Notes: generated from the letters alone by a model not told the origin. Counted from the first letter of the stretch, positions 33,546-47,038 are shown. The stretch is 64,000 nt of DNA from Erigeron canadensis (GCF_010389155.1 NC_057769.1:5456735-5520734); one strand, 5' to 3'. Program-made: numbers and translations.

Positions 33546-35929
33546 CAGGGACGGAACCAGAAATTATTATGTGAGAGGGCAATTTTAAAATTTGTTTGTC
33601 ATAAGAGACATATTTAGTAACTAGGTTTTTGCCCCGTGCGTTGCACGAATTAACACAAATTTATAACAAATAATTCAATAAAAAATAACTTTCATTGAGG
33701 AATGAATATAATTTTTGTGAAATTCAAAACATAAAGTATTAAACATTATTACAAAAAAAAATAAAAATTTCAAGGGTGGGCGCCTGTGCGGAGTGCTTCT
33801 CCACTTCTCATCTCTTTTTTCATTATTCCTTATCCTCTCCCCACAAGCAAGGATTGTTTCACCATTCTTTTTCCATCTCTTCCCACTTAAAAGAAGACAA
33901 GAAAAAATCAAACAAATAAGGTGAGAGGGTGAGGAAGAATCGTCAACACCATCACCACTTTGCTACCACCCCGTAAGTACTATAAATTACATGTTTTATA
34001 TATATTTATAAATAATTTTAACCATCTCACTTTTTTATATAGTAATGTTGTTTTGAAAATCACACTTTTCTATGTGTTTACATACTCTTTGATAACTTCT
34101 TTTAGAGAAATTTTGAATTAGACAGTACGACCATTATAGAGAAAATAATAAAAAGAGCATCAACAACTATTATCTTTATTATCAACATATAATAACATAT
34201 TTTGCTAAAAAAATGTTGGAATGAAAGAGGCGAGATATAATCAGGGATTGCGAGTGAGCTCTCTATGTAGACCTGCTTAAGAAAACATCTTCATTGAATT
34301 TGCTCACTCATTATTAAAAATTTAATGATACTTATAACATTAATGAATTTTTTTTATAAATAACTCATCTTGATACACGTGGGTTAAAGATATATATAAA
34401 ACTAAACATAAACTCATATAATATAATTAAGTAATGTATATATATATATATATCTTAATTAATAATTGTTCACGTATTGTACAATTATAAAAGAGATAAG
34501 AACATAATCACTTATTCATTATAAACTTAATAAAAAAAAGTAAAGTATGTGAACGTATTTATGTATAAACTTAGGTACATAACAATCTTACATTCACTTT
34601 TCTCATATAATTATAATTAATATTATTGTAATGATCAATTGTTATTAACAATTATACATATAACTAACGAAGCAATAACAAATTAAAGTTGAGTACTCTC
34701 ACTTTATTTTTATTTTTTATGTTTCGAGCAATATGAAGCTTATCTTTTTGCAATAGATTTGTATTGGAAAGTAAAAGTTGAACATAAATTAGAAATTTTA
34801 TATCCTTAAAAGATATTTTAAAAAAAAGAATCATGGTTATTTTTTAGTAGTAATTAGACAAAATCTTTAAAATATAGAAACTTTTATAAATTTGGAATAT
34901 GTTATTAAGATATATATGTCATAATATATATTATTAATATTCAATATTTTTGGTAAGAAACTATAACTATATATATCTTTTATATGTAAATAATATATTT
35001 AATAAATTTTGTGAGATTTTAGACCGTATAATAATTATGTGTTGCAAAAAATAAACAAAAATCTTATTAAATCAAGTGGTTTATGATTCACATTCAAAGT
35101 TAGAGGTTATGGGTTCTAATCTCATTTATGACTTTTTAATTGCATATTTATTTGATAAAAGCAAATGCCTATGTGGCTGCTGACTGAATGATGATTTGTC
35201 AAGTTCTGGTAGATGGTTAACGTATGATCGCCACGTAGGAAAAAGATGATGTGGCGACACCAGAGACATGTCATGTATACGCTTTGAGATAGAGAATTAT
35301 ATATATATAGAGATGTAAAGAAAAATATGGACCCTAGCTTGAGAAAAAAAAATGGACCCTCAAATAAATTATTACTCGCACTGGGTGTAACACTCACATT
35401 TAAAAATACCAATTTTTTTTAATAAATAAAGACCACTGTTAGACAAGGTATTATTAAATGAAAACGTATTCAATCATAATATACAAAACAAAAAAAATAT
35501 ACTTTTTAAGAAATGATTAGCTTGTAAAAATATATTTTCTACATAACTATTATCATTATCATTATTAGTTGTTTATTATAAATATATATAATAATTTGAA
35601 AGAAAATAATTTTTTCATAAATAGTTACACATTTACATACTCAAATGGAGAAAACTTTTTTTAAAACCTTTCTTTATTCTTTTAATAAAAATCTTTATTC
35701 CCGAATGAAAATATCTATTTCAAAATTAATATTTCGATGATAAGTGGACTTTTAAAGAATAAGCTTATAACAACGAAAGTAATATTTGTATTTATTTCCT
35801 ACTTATTTTTTTTTTCTTAATTTTAGAAAATAATCACAAATATACCATTTAAATTGTGAAAAATTACATTGTACTAAAGTTGGAGTGGGGGCAGGTGACT
35901 CCACTGCCCCCATGTTGTCTCCTTCCATG
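33546..35929. mobile_element. Non-autonomous hAT element, copy 2, interrupted by a Helitron
   Basis: The left end is 'cagggacggaacc' and the right end, inverted, 'catggaaggagac'. Flanks are gttaaaaa (33538-33545) and gttaaaag (35930-35937), an 8-bp duplication with one change. Removing the Helitron at 33621-35313 leaves 691 bp, homologous to the 685-bp copy at 25355-26039 on both sides of the interruption. Confidence 0.75.
33621..35313 (-). mobile_element. Non-autonomous Helitron inserted in a hAT element
   Basis: On the minus strand it begins TCTCTATATATATA (at 35313) and ends with the hairpin 'cgtgcaacgcacgggg' followed by 'caaaaacCTAG' (at 33621), then host T: the canonical Helitron layout (5' TC, 3' hairpin plus CTRR, insertion between A and T, no target duplication). 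Length 1693 bp. No Rep/helicase sequence, so non-autonomous. The interior contains an ORF at 33675-33911 with no known domain and a SINE-like patch at about 35055-35130. Confidence 0.82.
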
Positions 35930-35937
35930 GTTAAAAG

Positions 35938-36146
35938 AGGGTGGTTCAAGCGGCTTACACTGAACATGAATTTACCATAATCCATTTTTAATAAATATTA
36001 AAATAGAAACTTTAATTTAAAAATAAAATTATCTGAACCATTTATTGAATTTTCATTTTTTTATCCACATTTGGATGATTAGATCATTTTTGACTCAATT
36101 TTCAATTAAGTACTCTTTTAGTCCTTCAACTACAGATTAAATGTTT

Positions 36147-36197
<51 letters not shown>

Positions 36198-37799
36198 TAC
36201 TTATTCAACCATATCAAATTTAATATATATAATTTTTTGTTACCCTTTTTGATTTACATCAATCTCATATAGATATATCATCTATCTTTCTTTTAAGTTT
36301 TAACTTATTTGAATTGCATATTTAATTTTTTATATATAAATCTTCTTATAGATTAATATTATAAAAAAAAACATTACATTTTTTTTATTTGTTATAAATT
36401 AGTTATTGTTTCAAAAATCATATCCTCTTTTAATTTTGTAATACTTGATTTTCTAACAAATATAAGCAATTATATGTAGAGTTTATTGATTTATGTCAAG
36501 TAATATTATGATCCATCTTACATTATAGTTTATTTTTCATAATTGATTTTATTACAAATAGATAATAACAAACAATTTTGTATTGGATAATAATCTAAAT
36601 TAAGTTTATGTTATGAAGTATAACTATATATATACTTGATGATATATAATCAAGGTTAAAACTATAGTTATTTTAGTTTACTGTGAATCATTTGAATGAG
36701 TTCAGCGGAGATATTTTGACAAACAGTTATAATCATGATATAAAAAATGTATAAATGTTACCCATTAGCAAAATAAAGAGGAATAATTTGCTCTTAGTTC
36801 ACCATATACAAGATCATGACAGATCAAATTGTATTTGATAGAGTGACTGGCATCGATGTATCCAAGGAATCTTGAAACATTCAGGTTAAAATCGTCTTAC
36901 TTTGAAAGTAGTCGTATAAGTACAATCCAAAAAATCAATAACTTTGCTATGGCTTCAATAAAGGAGATCACATGCTTGTCGATCATATGCACGAAATCAG
37001 CTTCTACAAAAAAAAATATTATTCGTGTATCCAATTATTTTGTGGATACCATGGATCATTATAACTTTGTGACTACATGTAGTCAATTACTTCCTTACAT
37101 CGGGCCAACTTTTTTAGCTTTCAACTCAATGAAAAAAAGCGCATGTTGTACAAAATATAATCATTTGTGACACTACATAGAAACTAAAATCCACTTGCCG
37201 AGTGGATGAGAAACCAGTATCAAACCATAGTCTCTAAAATTATATCTATACCATGGTTAATTTATGAAATAACAACCGTCTAGTTAGGATTGTTCTTAAG
37301 TTATTTATTGTTGTGTTAGTTTTTATAGCTTAAAGTATTTTTTTTTCTTTTCATTTTGCTAGTTTTTTATAAGTACATATATAATTTTGTTATAGATTTT
37401 CCCTGCGTTTCACGTGGGTTATAATCTAATTATATATGATTACTTAAACTTACTAGAATAATAATTAGTCATAAAACTTCTTTAGTTAACATGTGTTAAA
37501 AGAGAGATATTATATTTTTTTTTAAAGTAGTTAATAGTTAGCATTCGAGACACTACAGTTCATTCAATTGGGCAGTATTATAAAGTATAAACTAATGTGG
37601 CATGTGAAGCGGAAGAACGATAAATGTTAAAACAGAAAAATCAATCTAATGGGGTTGCTGGTCATTGGTAAAGTCTTTGACCTTGTGAGATTCCATATGG
37701 GTTTAAGTCTCACTTTTCATATTGGTGAGGGTGCGTTAATGGGGTTTTTCAAAAATTATGGGTTTTATTTCAAACACGTTTGTACTTTAAGAGTAAGAA
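35938..37799. other. Intergenic with (AT)n and a Helitron 3' end
   Basis: (AT)n microsatellite at 36152-36195. 37401-37429 has a Helitron-like 3' end on the plus strand: imperfect hairpin 'ccctgcgtttcacgtggg', 'ttataatCTAA', then T; its 5' end was not located. 37655-37745 has A-box-like (gctggtcattggtaaag) and B-box-like (gggtttaagtctc) phrases, possibly a SINE remnant. The open frame at 36856-37170 has no domain. Confidence 0.4.
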
Positions 37800-37807
37800 C
37801 ATAATAG

Positions 37808-38379
37808 TAGGGATGGCAAGGGGCGGGTAAAAAACCGTGATCCGCAAATACCCACCCGTCATGGACGGGTAATTTCAATAAAATTTACTCGTGGATACGT
37901 AATGGATACAAATTTGTACCCATTTGCGGGTCGCGGATGGATAATGGGTATACCACACCCATCATGGGTATATCCGTCACGCAAACCAGCAATACCCGTA
38001 GAGAGATCCGCGAATCTATTCATAGGATACCCCGTCAAACCCGCATACTATTTTTTAGTTTTATATAAAATTTATATTTACATATGTGACATAGATATTG
38101 GTGAATTTAAATATATATCTCTCTATATATATATATAACCTTTTACACTTTTAATTTATGAATATGTTCTGATTTTTATGCTTAATTCTGATTCTATAGC
38201 CGTTGATATATATATATATATATATGGGAAAAGTGAGTATGAGGCTGTTATGCACCCAACTTGGGTGGAAAAACCCCTCACATACTAATATTTTAAATAA
38301 ATACATGGCCCCCCATGATTTTTACCTTTTAAAAAAAGGTATGTGAGAGGTTTTTCACCCAACTTGGATGCCTAACAGC

Positions 38380-38421
<42 letters not shown>

Positions 38422-38707
38422 GTTTCCAATTTTTAATTCAATTCTAGTAAACTTAGAAATATTACTCCTAGCGATAGATATTCATTCATGACTTCATGTA
38501 TAGTTATTCTTTTTTAATGGCTATTCTATATAATTTATAATGATAACCCGTGAATCTACCCGCAAGCTTGTATAACCGCGGATAATATACATGGATCAAA
38601 TATTTAACCCGTTGATTGATATTCGTGAATTGGCGGATCGAGAAAAACCCGTGGACATGGTAATGGAAAAGGATATCAGCACCCGTTACCCGCATGTGTC
38701 ATCCCTA
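37808..38707. mobile_element. Non-autonomous hAT element (TAGGGATGGCA end) with a MITE inside
   Basis: A 900-bp element flanked by the perfect 8-bp duplication cataatag (37800-37807 and 38708-38715). Terminal inverted repeat TAGGGATGGCA / TGTCATCCCTA. Sub-terminal regions are rich in 'aaacccg/cgggta' motifs. No transposase. The MITE at 38226-38384 sits in an internal (TA)n tract. Confidence 0.8.
38226..38384. mobile_element. Foldback MITE, copy 1 (nested in hAT)
   Basis: The left arm 'gtatgaggctgttatgcacc' and 'caacttgggtg' is matched by the inverted right arm 'atgaggctgttaggcatcca' and 'gttgggtg'. The two arms could fold into a long hairpin. It is homologous to 47151-47329. Flanked on both sides by (TA)n, which hides any target duplication and may have eroded the right end. 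Confidence 0.72.
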
Positions 38708-38996
38708 CATAATAGAATATTATATTATAAAAATAATAATTTAAAATCTTACAAAGTACAAACATAAGTTGGGTTGTATGTTTTCTTTAATTAACTTAAT
38801 CGACTACAAACCAACCAATGAACTATAAACAACTTGGCCCATGTAAGTAAATGGGTCAAAAGTTACTACTAAAAAGACTTAAAAGCACAAAACCGTCATT
38901 GAAAAAGGATAGTTGATTACTTTGATGGATAGTGATATTTATACAATAGTCATTTACAACAAAGGTTTTAACTTTATTATACAAGGTATAACTTGC

Positions 38997-39326
38997 TTTT
39001 TTTTCTAAGGTGAATTTTGCTTGAACTTCATGTTGCGATTCAACAGCGGAAGGTCTAGCATACGTTCTTAACCGAGTCCGCGCTAGAGAGCTCCCTCGAA
39101 GTAGAAATGCCTATTTCAACTACCCGATGAGGGGAAAACCCCCAATAACCCGCCCGAATGCACGACGATTAATAGGGGTAAACCCTGCCCCTCAGACTTG
39201 AACCTGGGTATACCCATGTCAAGCCTTCATAAAGGGACTTACTTCCTATGTCCTCCCCAAGGTTTGAACACAAGATCTCATGTAAGAAGGATGGTTTTTC
39301 AACTATTGAGCTAAAGCTCAAAGACG
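38997..39326 (-). mobile_element. SINE (minus strand)
   Basis: A 330-bp insert flanked by the perfect 12-bp duplication ggtataacttgc (38985-38996 and 39327-39338). On the minus strand it starts with a tRNA-like head (A-box 'ttagctcaatagttgaa', B-box-like 'gttcaaacc'), includes the conserved body phrase 'agagagctccctcg' (inverse) and ends in an A-rich tail. Same family as 48179-48480. Confidence 0.78.
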
Positions 39327-39339
39327 GGTATAACTTGCC

Positions 39340-41637
39340 TGATGGACAAAATCATACATAATTACATACCTCTATGACCCTATCTATATATGGACATCAT
39401 ATGAATTAACGGATAAAGATCCCAAGTTGAAGGTTGAAAGTAAAAATAAAGTTGGATAACTCGAGAGAATATCGATCTTGTTTCAACAAATTTACCGTAA
39501 ATATCAACAAACCAATTTACGTGCCCCTATCTATGGACCTCGGATCTCATTTGATGTGAAATGAAATATTTCGTGCACTAAATTAAGCTTTTCATCGTGC
39601 CAAATATATTTCTCATTAAACATATATACATAAGTTACTAGTATTATTCACAATAAACATATGTGCAAAAGTTCTTACTATTTATATGTCATTTTTTGGT
39701 TTTTAAACGTAGAAATCGATTGCACGTTTATAAATGTGAATAAAAAAATGTACATTATGAATGAAAAAATGATAAATCTACAACAACTTCCAGTTAGTTA
39801 CAATAATACATTATGCACTATAACTTGTATAATTGTGTGCGGCTAAAAATTAGTGTACAATTATCACTATTTAAAGGAAAATATTGATTCGTTTAGGGAA
39901 GTGATCCTACCACCATTTTTTATTAATATTAGACGGTTCTCGCGTAATGGCGGTAATGACAGTGATGGTGGGTGGTAGTGGTATGGTAATATGGTTATTA
40001 CTTTAAATGTATTTATATAAATGAGTGTAGTTCTTTTAAAGGTTAAATGATGTATTTATAAATAATTTTATTAAGGGTATTATAAGTATATTAGATGAAG
40101 ATATTTAAATTAGTGAATAAAAAAAATGATAATTTAGTTATTTTTAAGGCTGAAAGTTAAAAAAAAAAAGAAAAAAAGAAAAGAAAAGAAAAATAGATTG
40201 TTTTATATAAGAGTAGAAATATTACAATGTACGATTTTCAAATCACACTATACAAGTTAGCAGTATATAAAATTTAGTGAAAAAGATATCACTTCCTTTC
40301 GTTTTTCATGTTCATTTTAGCACATTTACCTATATACTAAAAACCAAGTGTTTTTTTACAGTACCTTATGCATAGTGTACAAATTACTTTTTTACAATAT
40401 CTTATGCATAGTGTATAATAGTATAAACTTTTTTTATCTGTATCAATCTTATGGTACAACTTTACCAACCTAGATCCTCCATCTTTTTTTTCACATGCTT
40501 CTCATAGATCGTATCATCCTTCTCTCTTGCGCTTTCTTTTTACGCTGCCAAACTTATAGGATTTAGTTAAATCTCAAGGTAATCACTTTCTAATATCATC
40601 TTAATGTTTGTTTTTCATTGATAATTTATCAACTACTCAACTAGACATATACTTATTTGTTTGTTTGAATACAAATGGAAATTAAATTTTTGGGAACTCA
40701 ATTGGGATGATGAGTTGGTAGTTGATAGTGTTTTGTTTATATAGAAACCTATATATAAAAAACAGTACGAACATGTTATTATAAAATTGGGTATCTATCA
40801 AAAACACCTCCACCAACATAGAGATTAAAGAGGCCCCAACTTTTTTATGTAATCCTTATGTTTGGTGTTAAAAAGATTGTAACTTTTAATTATGGCTATA
40901 TTTGCTTCAAGTCCACTGATTGATAGAAGTTCTCACTGATTACGGTTTATGTAATCCTTAATTAAAGAGGCCCCAACTTTTTTATGTAATCCTTAGATAG
41001 TTAAGAATTTAAGGTATTAAACATCAGAGCTAATTGATAGAAGTTCTCACTGATTGCGGTTTATTAGCTTTAGTCCACTTTGTTGTTTGTCCTAGATCTT
41101 ACATACTGCTCATACAACTAAGTTAGCGAAGTGCGCTATGCCTACAGTCTCATTCCAGGTCAAGCATATAGCAAAGTTGCAATTGATTAGTGCCACAAAG
41201 AACGAACTATTTGTTCATTATTTGATCACAAGTTGAAATCAAATAGGCATTTGGCTATATATTAAAAGGTCTAAAAAAGACAAACTTTGTATGGGTAAAT
41301 GATTCTAAGCTTTTGGTTAAATGCATATAGGCTAATATACTGGATTTATAGTTAGAATGCTCATCATATATATATATTTTGCTAACTGATTCTTAATGTA
41401 GACGTACTCTAATTGTTATTGTATTGTGCAGAAGGGTGGTATCGTGAATGTTGGTGGTGGTTAAGGCGAGCAACCTTTTAAATGAAAGCAAAAACAACTT
41501 CTCTTAGTGTTTCAAGTTGCTAACCTTTCGTGTAAATAAAGATGAGATTTTGAGTTTAAGCAAAGTTGATTAAAGAACTCCAAAACTTTGTGGTGTAAAA
41601 ATCATGTTCCGCGTCAACGCGCAGGTACAAATACTAG
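39340..41637. other. Intergenic; Helitron relics and interleaved repeats
   Basis: 41609-41637 has a Helitron 3' end (CGCGTCAACGCG hairpin, 'caaataCTAG', then T). Its 5' end may lie near 40330 or 40748, where 'tatatactaaaaaccaagtg'-type starts occur. 39900-40110 is related to 22420-22560. 'gaggccccaacttttttatg' occurs at about 40830 and 40968, and 'tgatagaagttctcactgat' at about 40920 and 41036. No gene. Confidence 0.4.
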
Positions 41638-41638
41638 T

Positions 41639-42449
41639 TTATTACTATTTACTAATCCCACCACTGCTAGTCCAAAAACCTGGCCCAAAATGAGCCCAAC
41701 ATGTTCTGTTAGTAATAAACTATGCCCATATACTACTTTTTATAAAACTATGGCCCAAATAGAAATCACGGTTCAACGTTCGTTACGATTCTGAAAAACA
41801 TGGCATACTGCATACAAGTAATACTACTTTTTATAAATAAATTAAACTTTAATAAACAAACTAACATTTCAATCCGGATTTAATCTGTAGAGTTAAAATC
41901 ATGTTTTATCATAGATAAGATAAACTGCAATAAGTAAAACTTGATCTTAACATTATCGAATTTAGTAATAAAGAAAAAATGGTACTTGTAATTAATAAAA
42001 AATGGTTATTGGTGTTGATACTAGTAAGACTACGTTAATATGCAACATGCAACTGCTTATAAAATAAATCATTATGTGATAGTGCGAGACAAAAATATTT
42101 AAGAAAAAGTAATATATTAAGTTAAAACTTGAATGCGAAACTTGAAAAAGAAAGAAAAAAAATTATTATAATAAAAATAAATGTATATATTTTAATATAA
42201 CATCATATTTTTTAAAATTAAGTTGAATATTGTAACAATTGTAATTTTTTACTCTTTGACCGTATGTACAATTTGACTAGTTATTAAGTTAGCCAATATA
42301 TTTCAAGTGCAAGTTGGAGTTCAATTAAGTGCAATGTGTTCATATAGATCAATTTATCATTTAATTTGAAACTTATGTGCTAGTCGAGGTCATTTGATTG
42401 TGTTATTCGATCATATGATACAAGATGACATTTAATTTGACTGGAAATA
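41639..42449. other. Intergenic, no gene seen
   Basis: AT-rich sequence without coding signal. Confidence 0.35.
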
Positions 42450-44634
42450 TGAAATGGACTATCCGTGGGGTTATGCCCAACCCATGACCCAAACCCATAC
42501 CCAACCTTATCCACCCTCCCCTTTCTTCCATTCCAATCACCACTCATTCTCTCATCTCTAAATTCAAGAACAAAAATACTCTTACACACACACACACACA
42601 TACTCACTCTCTCTCTCTCTCTAAATTCATATCTCATTTATTGTAAACTAGCCAAGTTTGGTGGTAGATTAAGCATTTATATCATCATTTACTTATCATA
42701 TCAAGAAATTAGGTCTTCAAGTGCAAGAAATCATCCCATCTAGCTCAAATTCGGATTTTATTATCTAGTGGAAGTTTTGTAAGTATATTCTAACTCAAAC
42801 TCATCATTTCGAGTTGTTAAACATGTCCTTTTATCAAATCTAAGCGTTCTTGGTTGAATTTGGGCTCAAAATGGGTTTTAGGTCAAAATTAGGGTTTCAC
42901 TAGGGTCTGTGTAAGTCTTGCACGAGTTGGGCAAAGATTAAGTGTTTTGAAATGAGTTTTGATGTGGGGTTCGTCTATTTATGTTCAAAAATGAGTTTAG
43001 AAGCTGCCTCTTATCGATTTGAAGTCAAAATTGGATTGTTGGTGTTCTTGGGTGTTCATGGCCGAATTTAGGCATGAAATTGGTGTTTAAATTCATAGTT
43101 GTGGAGTGGGTTATGCTTGTTCATGTTCAAATATAGTTATTTAGGCTTCAAATTGTGTTCGAAACATTCCTAAATCAATTTGTATATTCAAAATGGAGTT
43201 TTGGTTGAGTTTGGGTCGAATATGTGTGATATGCGCCGCATCTTTTGAGCCATGCGCCGACATAAAATCCCCGATCATCTTCTGAGAAAAATATGTGCCG
43301 CATATTTTAGGGGTACGCCACATATTTTAATTTTCCTGACAAGATGCGCTGCATCTCCCTAAGAAGCGCCACATATTTTCCCTGTACAACATAAACTCAT
43401 CTTTTCGTTTACTATCGTAATTTTCAAACAGTAACTTCGTTTTTGACATATGACCTATCGTTGGAATCATATGAGAGTCTACTTTCTTATGGTATCATTC
43501 ATTTGGGACTAATCTTTCCCCAATTCTAAAAATGTCGGGTTAAAGTACTCTTGTTTTTACTCGAGAAAGCCATGAAGGCGTTTGTAGGATCATGGCTTGA
43601 CCTAAACTAAATAGAACTTATTGTGTAGGGAGTTAGTGTTGACATTGGTCGTTTTGTGATATATTTTAATAGGTTGTGGACAAGAAGATTGTTGAACGAT
43701 TCTAAACTTGCTTATAACTTGTTGTTGTCGAGCAAAGGTGAGTTTTCGTAGTTCCCTTACTCATATGAGAGTTGGGGTGAAAAGTGTACATACGTGCATG
43801 ATTAAAGTTGTGATTGAATGATTTGTTTGGATGTGTGACTATTTGATTGTGATATGGTTATCGTATGTGAAAATTAGGATAGTTGTGCATACATGGAAGA
43901 CGGTAATGCCTTTGAAAGGTTATAGATGTGGTGGGAAGGCTACGGGTGACCCTATATATAAGGATCTATGATTTTTCAAAAGTATCATCGTATGAAGTGT
44001 ATGTACATGGTGTTGGGTGATGTTATGGACATTGATGGAAAATTTGTGATGTGTTTAGAACAATGATGGACATGACGGGCATGATGACATACAAACGGGT
44101 ACTTTAAGCACTTGATGACATTATATGGGTACATTAAGTACTTGACGACATATTTGATGACATGAGAACATTTGAGGGACATTGAATGACATATGTGACG
44201 TTATAGAAATTGTTAGATGCTTATTGTTATCGATAATACTTGTTCTTTATACTTGTTTCTGTTGTGAATGGCTTTGGTATTGGACCCTTGTCATTCTCTC
44301 CTACGAACTCACCAACCTAGTGTTGACATTGTTTAGTACACTTTTCAGGTAACCAAGAGAACCCAAGAGGTTGATGTGCATTGCTAGAAGTTGGACTTGG
44401 ACTTATGGATCCGTGATTCATTGCCCGATGATGTGACTTGCTTAGGATCAATAGCCATCTTTTGATGTTATTTTGTAAACTTTTGATGGTTGTATGCTCC
44501 TTATGCTTTTGTGACTTTGTGTATTAAATGTTGGGTTCACGAAATCCTTTTTAATTTCATATAGTTCGTTCTACCATAATTCCATATTCGTGTCATGTTT
44601 TTCGGTGCATTTCGAGCCTAGCTCGGGGTGTTAT
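42450..44634. mobile_element. Probable solo LTR of a long-LTR retrotransposon
   Basis: A segment of about 2.2 kb starting TGAAATGG and ending 'gcctagctcggggtgttat', the kind of ending seen in plant Tekay/Del-type Ty3 LTRs (usually ...GGGGTGTTACA). The pentamer aaata flanks it (42445-42449 and 44635-44639). No primer binding site or coding region adjoins either end, so it would be a solo LTR. It contains (CA)n and (CT)n tracts at 42584-42622. The terminal CA is not intact, which lowers confidence. Open frames here are not genes. Confidence 0.45.
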
Positions 44635-44639
44635 AAATA

Positions 44640-46765
44640 TAATATTTCCAGCTTGAGATATTTTTTTTTCAAGAGAATATCTTTTTTTTAAAGGTAGCAG
44701 GGGATATATAATTAAAACTCCTTACGTATATGCGTTCATGACGGTTCAACTCCTGATAACGCCTTAAAGGGTCCATTTCTCATGTTTTAGATGGGTGTAA
44801 CATTGCTAAGGCTCCTTCACCATATTTGCATGCGATAGAATTCGAACCTAAAACACATTAAGAGGAAACCACATTGTAGAAAACCTTATAACCATTAGGC
44901 TAATTAACACCAACGATAAAATATTTGTTGAAAAAAACTTTATTTTTTTATTTATAATAGAGATACATGACTTGAGGTGCATCAATGATTTTTCTTATAA
45001 ATATTTGACATACTTATTAAACATGTTTGTAATCAAAGCTTTGTAAACATATTTCACTTTCTATTAAATTTTAAAGCTTTTTGCTACTTGTAACATCGAG
45101 TCTAGTTCTACTTCAAACCTAAATTTTGTATACATATGCTCTACTTATTTATATTACCAAACATATATGACTTACATGTATCTTTATCTTTATTACATTA
45201 CAAAACATTAGTTTTTTCAAAAATTTTAACTAGTTGATTACATTAAAATATCTTTTTCTTTTATTGATTAATTTAAAAATTTTCATTTAAAATCTCTATA
45301 ATACCATTAATGAAATTATTTACAATATACGTCTATGAACCTTTAAAATAAGTATAACATTCTCTTTTACATCAATCATATTTATATTAGATTTACCCAT
45401 ATCGCCAGTGTTGGCTCAAGATTTTTTGAGGCCTTAAATGAGATTTATTTTGGAGACCTAGTTCGTTACCATACAAAGAAAGGGAAAAAAAAATCTGACT
45501 ACTGTGAAAAGGCAATGACATCGTTGGTCTACGTTATAATTTTCCCTTTTCCTTTAATAGAACTAGTCCAAGTATCCATAATATTAAGTTCATTCAATAA
45601 AATATAGAGGCCCAAAGCAACCGCTTACCCTTTGACTACTATCAAGCCGACAGCGCATATTGCTATCACCACCCCTCGTAGGCAGCCAACCGCTGCCACC
45701 CATTGTTATTGTCGTCATACCACCGCATTCTGTGTACATTTGTCAATACTCAATAAATCACAATCATCATACTACAAAGCGAGCGCAGTAGATTAAAATT
45801 CTATGGAATTATCAACGTTAATATAAAATTATAATGTAGGGCCAAAGAAAGATATAATGAGGTCCCATATTAACTTTATTGATAAAACAACCACAACATA
45901 GGTAAGGTGCTTAGATGGCAATGCCACTCCACCAATCAACCAATTCGTCGGTGATTTTTTACACTTTGCAGTTTGCACCTCACTCTTCTTGGCTCTTCTT
46001 GCTAGTATTTGTAGTAGTATTTGCTACCAACCAACCCGGCCCATTTAATTATTATTGAACAGTTATATTTTGTTATATCTTGGCCTCTTGGGTGTGTGTT
46101 GTTCATTACCATACGTCCATACATTGTTTACATTCTTCAAATTGACTTCATTACCCTCCCTCCATCCGTACCTATATAGGTCACTATCGCCACATGTTCC
46201 ATTACTTTTATTTTATTATACAAACATATATACTTGCCCTTTTGGTTTTTTTAAGAATAATAACAGTACTTGGACTATATTTAAGAATTATTTTAACTAG
46301 GTTAAGAAAGTATGAATTATCATTAAAAAAAAAGAAGCAATACTTAAGATTAATTGGCAGACATATAAAAAAAAAGTAAAAAAATCTAGTGCTGACACAT
46401 TATATAATTACTGGTTAAAATTCAGATAAACAAGTTGTCTAAATTTATTATTATTCTCTTTGAAACTTAAACCATGGATCATTATGTATAACAAAGTATC
46501 ACAATAACTTTTTCTCTTGCACTACCATTATGTACGCCACCATACATTTTTCGACCTTTGTTACTCTCACTTCTTTAACTATGTATCTTTGCTAAATAAC
46601 TTGAAACACGTTCAACATACATGAGCAAAGTCCAATACATGAGTACGTACAGTTTTAGATTATACAAATGTTGTCTAGGATTTTCCTAGATTAAGAAACC
46701 AATACAAGTCGTTCATTTCATTTTATTTAAGGGATATCATTTGTAAATGTTTTATTATATCTTAC
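44640..46765. other. Intergenic, no gene seen
   Basis: AT-rich. Fragments such as 44740-44900 ('gttcaactcctgataacg', 'gaattcgaacctaaaac') may be old SINE or LTR debris. The open frames at 46055-46379 lack domains. Confidence 0.35.
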
Positions 46766-46787
46766 AAAATAAGTGACATAATAGTAA

Positions 46788-47038
46788 AACAACTTGGTCT
46801 TAGATCAAGTGGTTAGTTGGGGTCTTCTTTGAGAGAACTGGCAGAGAGAATGTTGGCTTGGACACTTGGGATCGAATCTTGATTTCCCATGGTTTCGGGT
46901 ATTTACCTCTTGAGCATATAGACGCACGTGTTATCACTTCTGTTTTGCAGCAGTGTGTGTGTTCCAACTTTTAGCATATTGCATATGCCCAAATGTCATT
47001 CTTAGGGTTAGAATCATAAACATAAAACACTTTTCGTT
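46788..47038 (+). mobile_element. SINE-like insert with a 22-bp target duplication
   Basis: Flanked by a 22-bp duplication with one mismatch (46766-46787 and 47039-47060, core gacataatagtaa). The head has A-box-like 'tagatcaagtggttag' and B-box-like 'gggatcgaatcttg'. It differs from the other SINE families in the window and lacks a clear poly(A), so it may be a diverged or composite copy. Confidence 0.65.

Noticed and set aside
42465..42743. Frame with Pro/Thr/Ser-rich translation
   Set aside because: Lies in CA/CT-repeat sequence inside the probable solo LTR.
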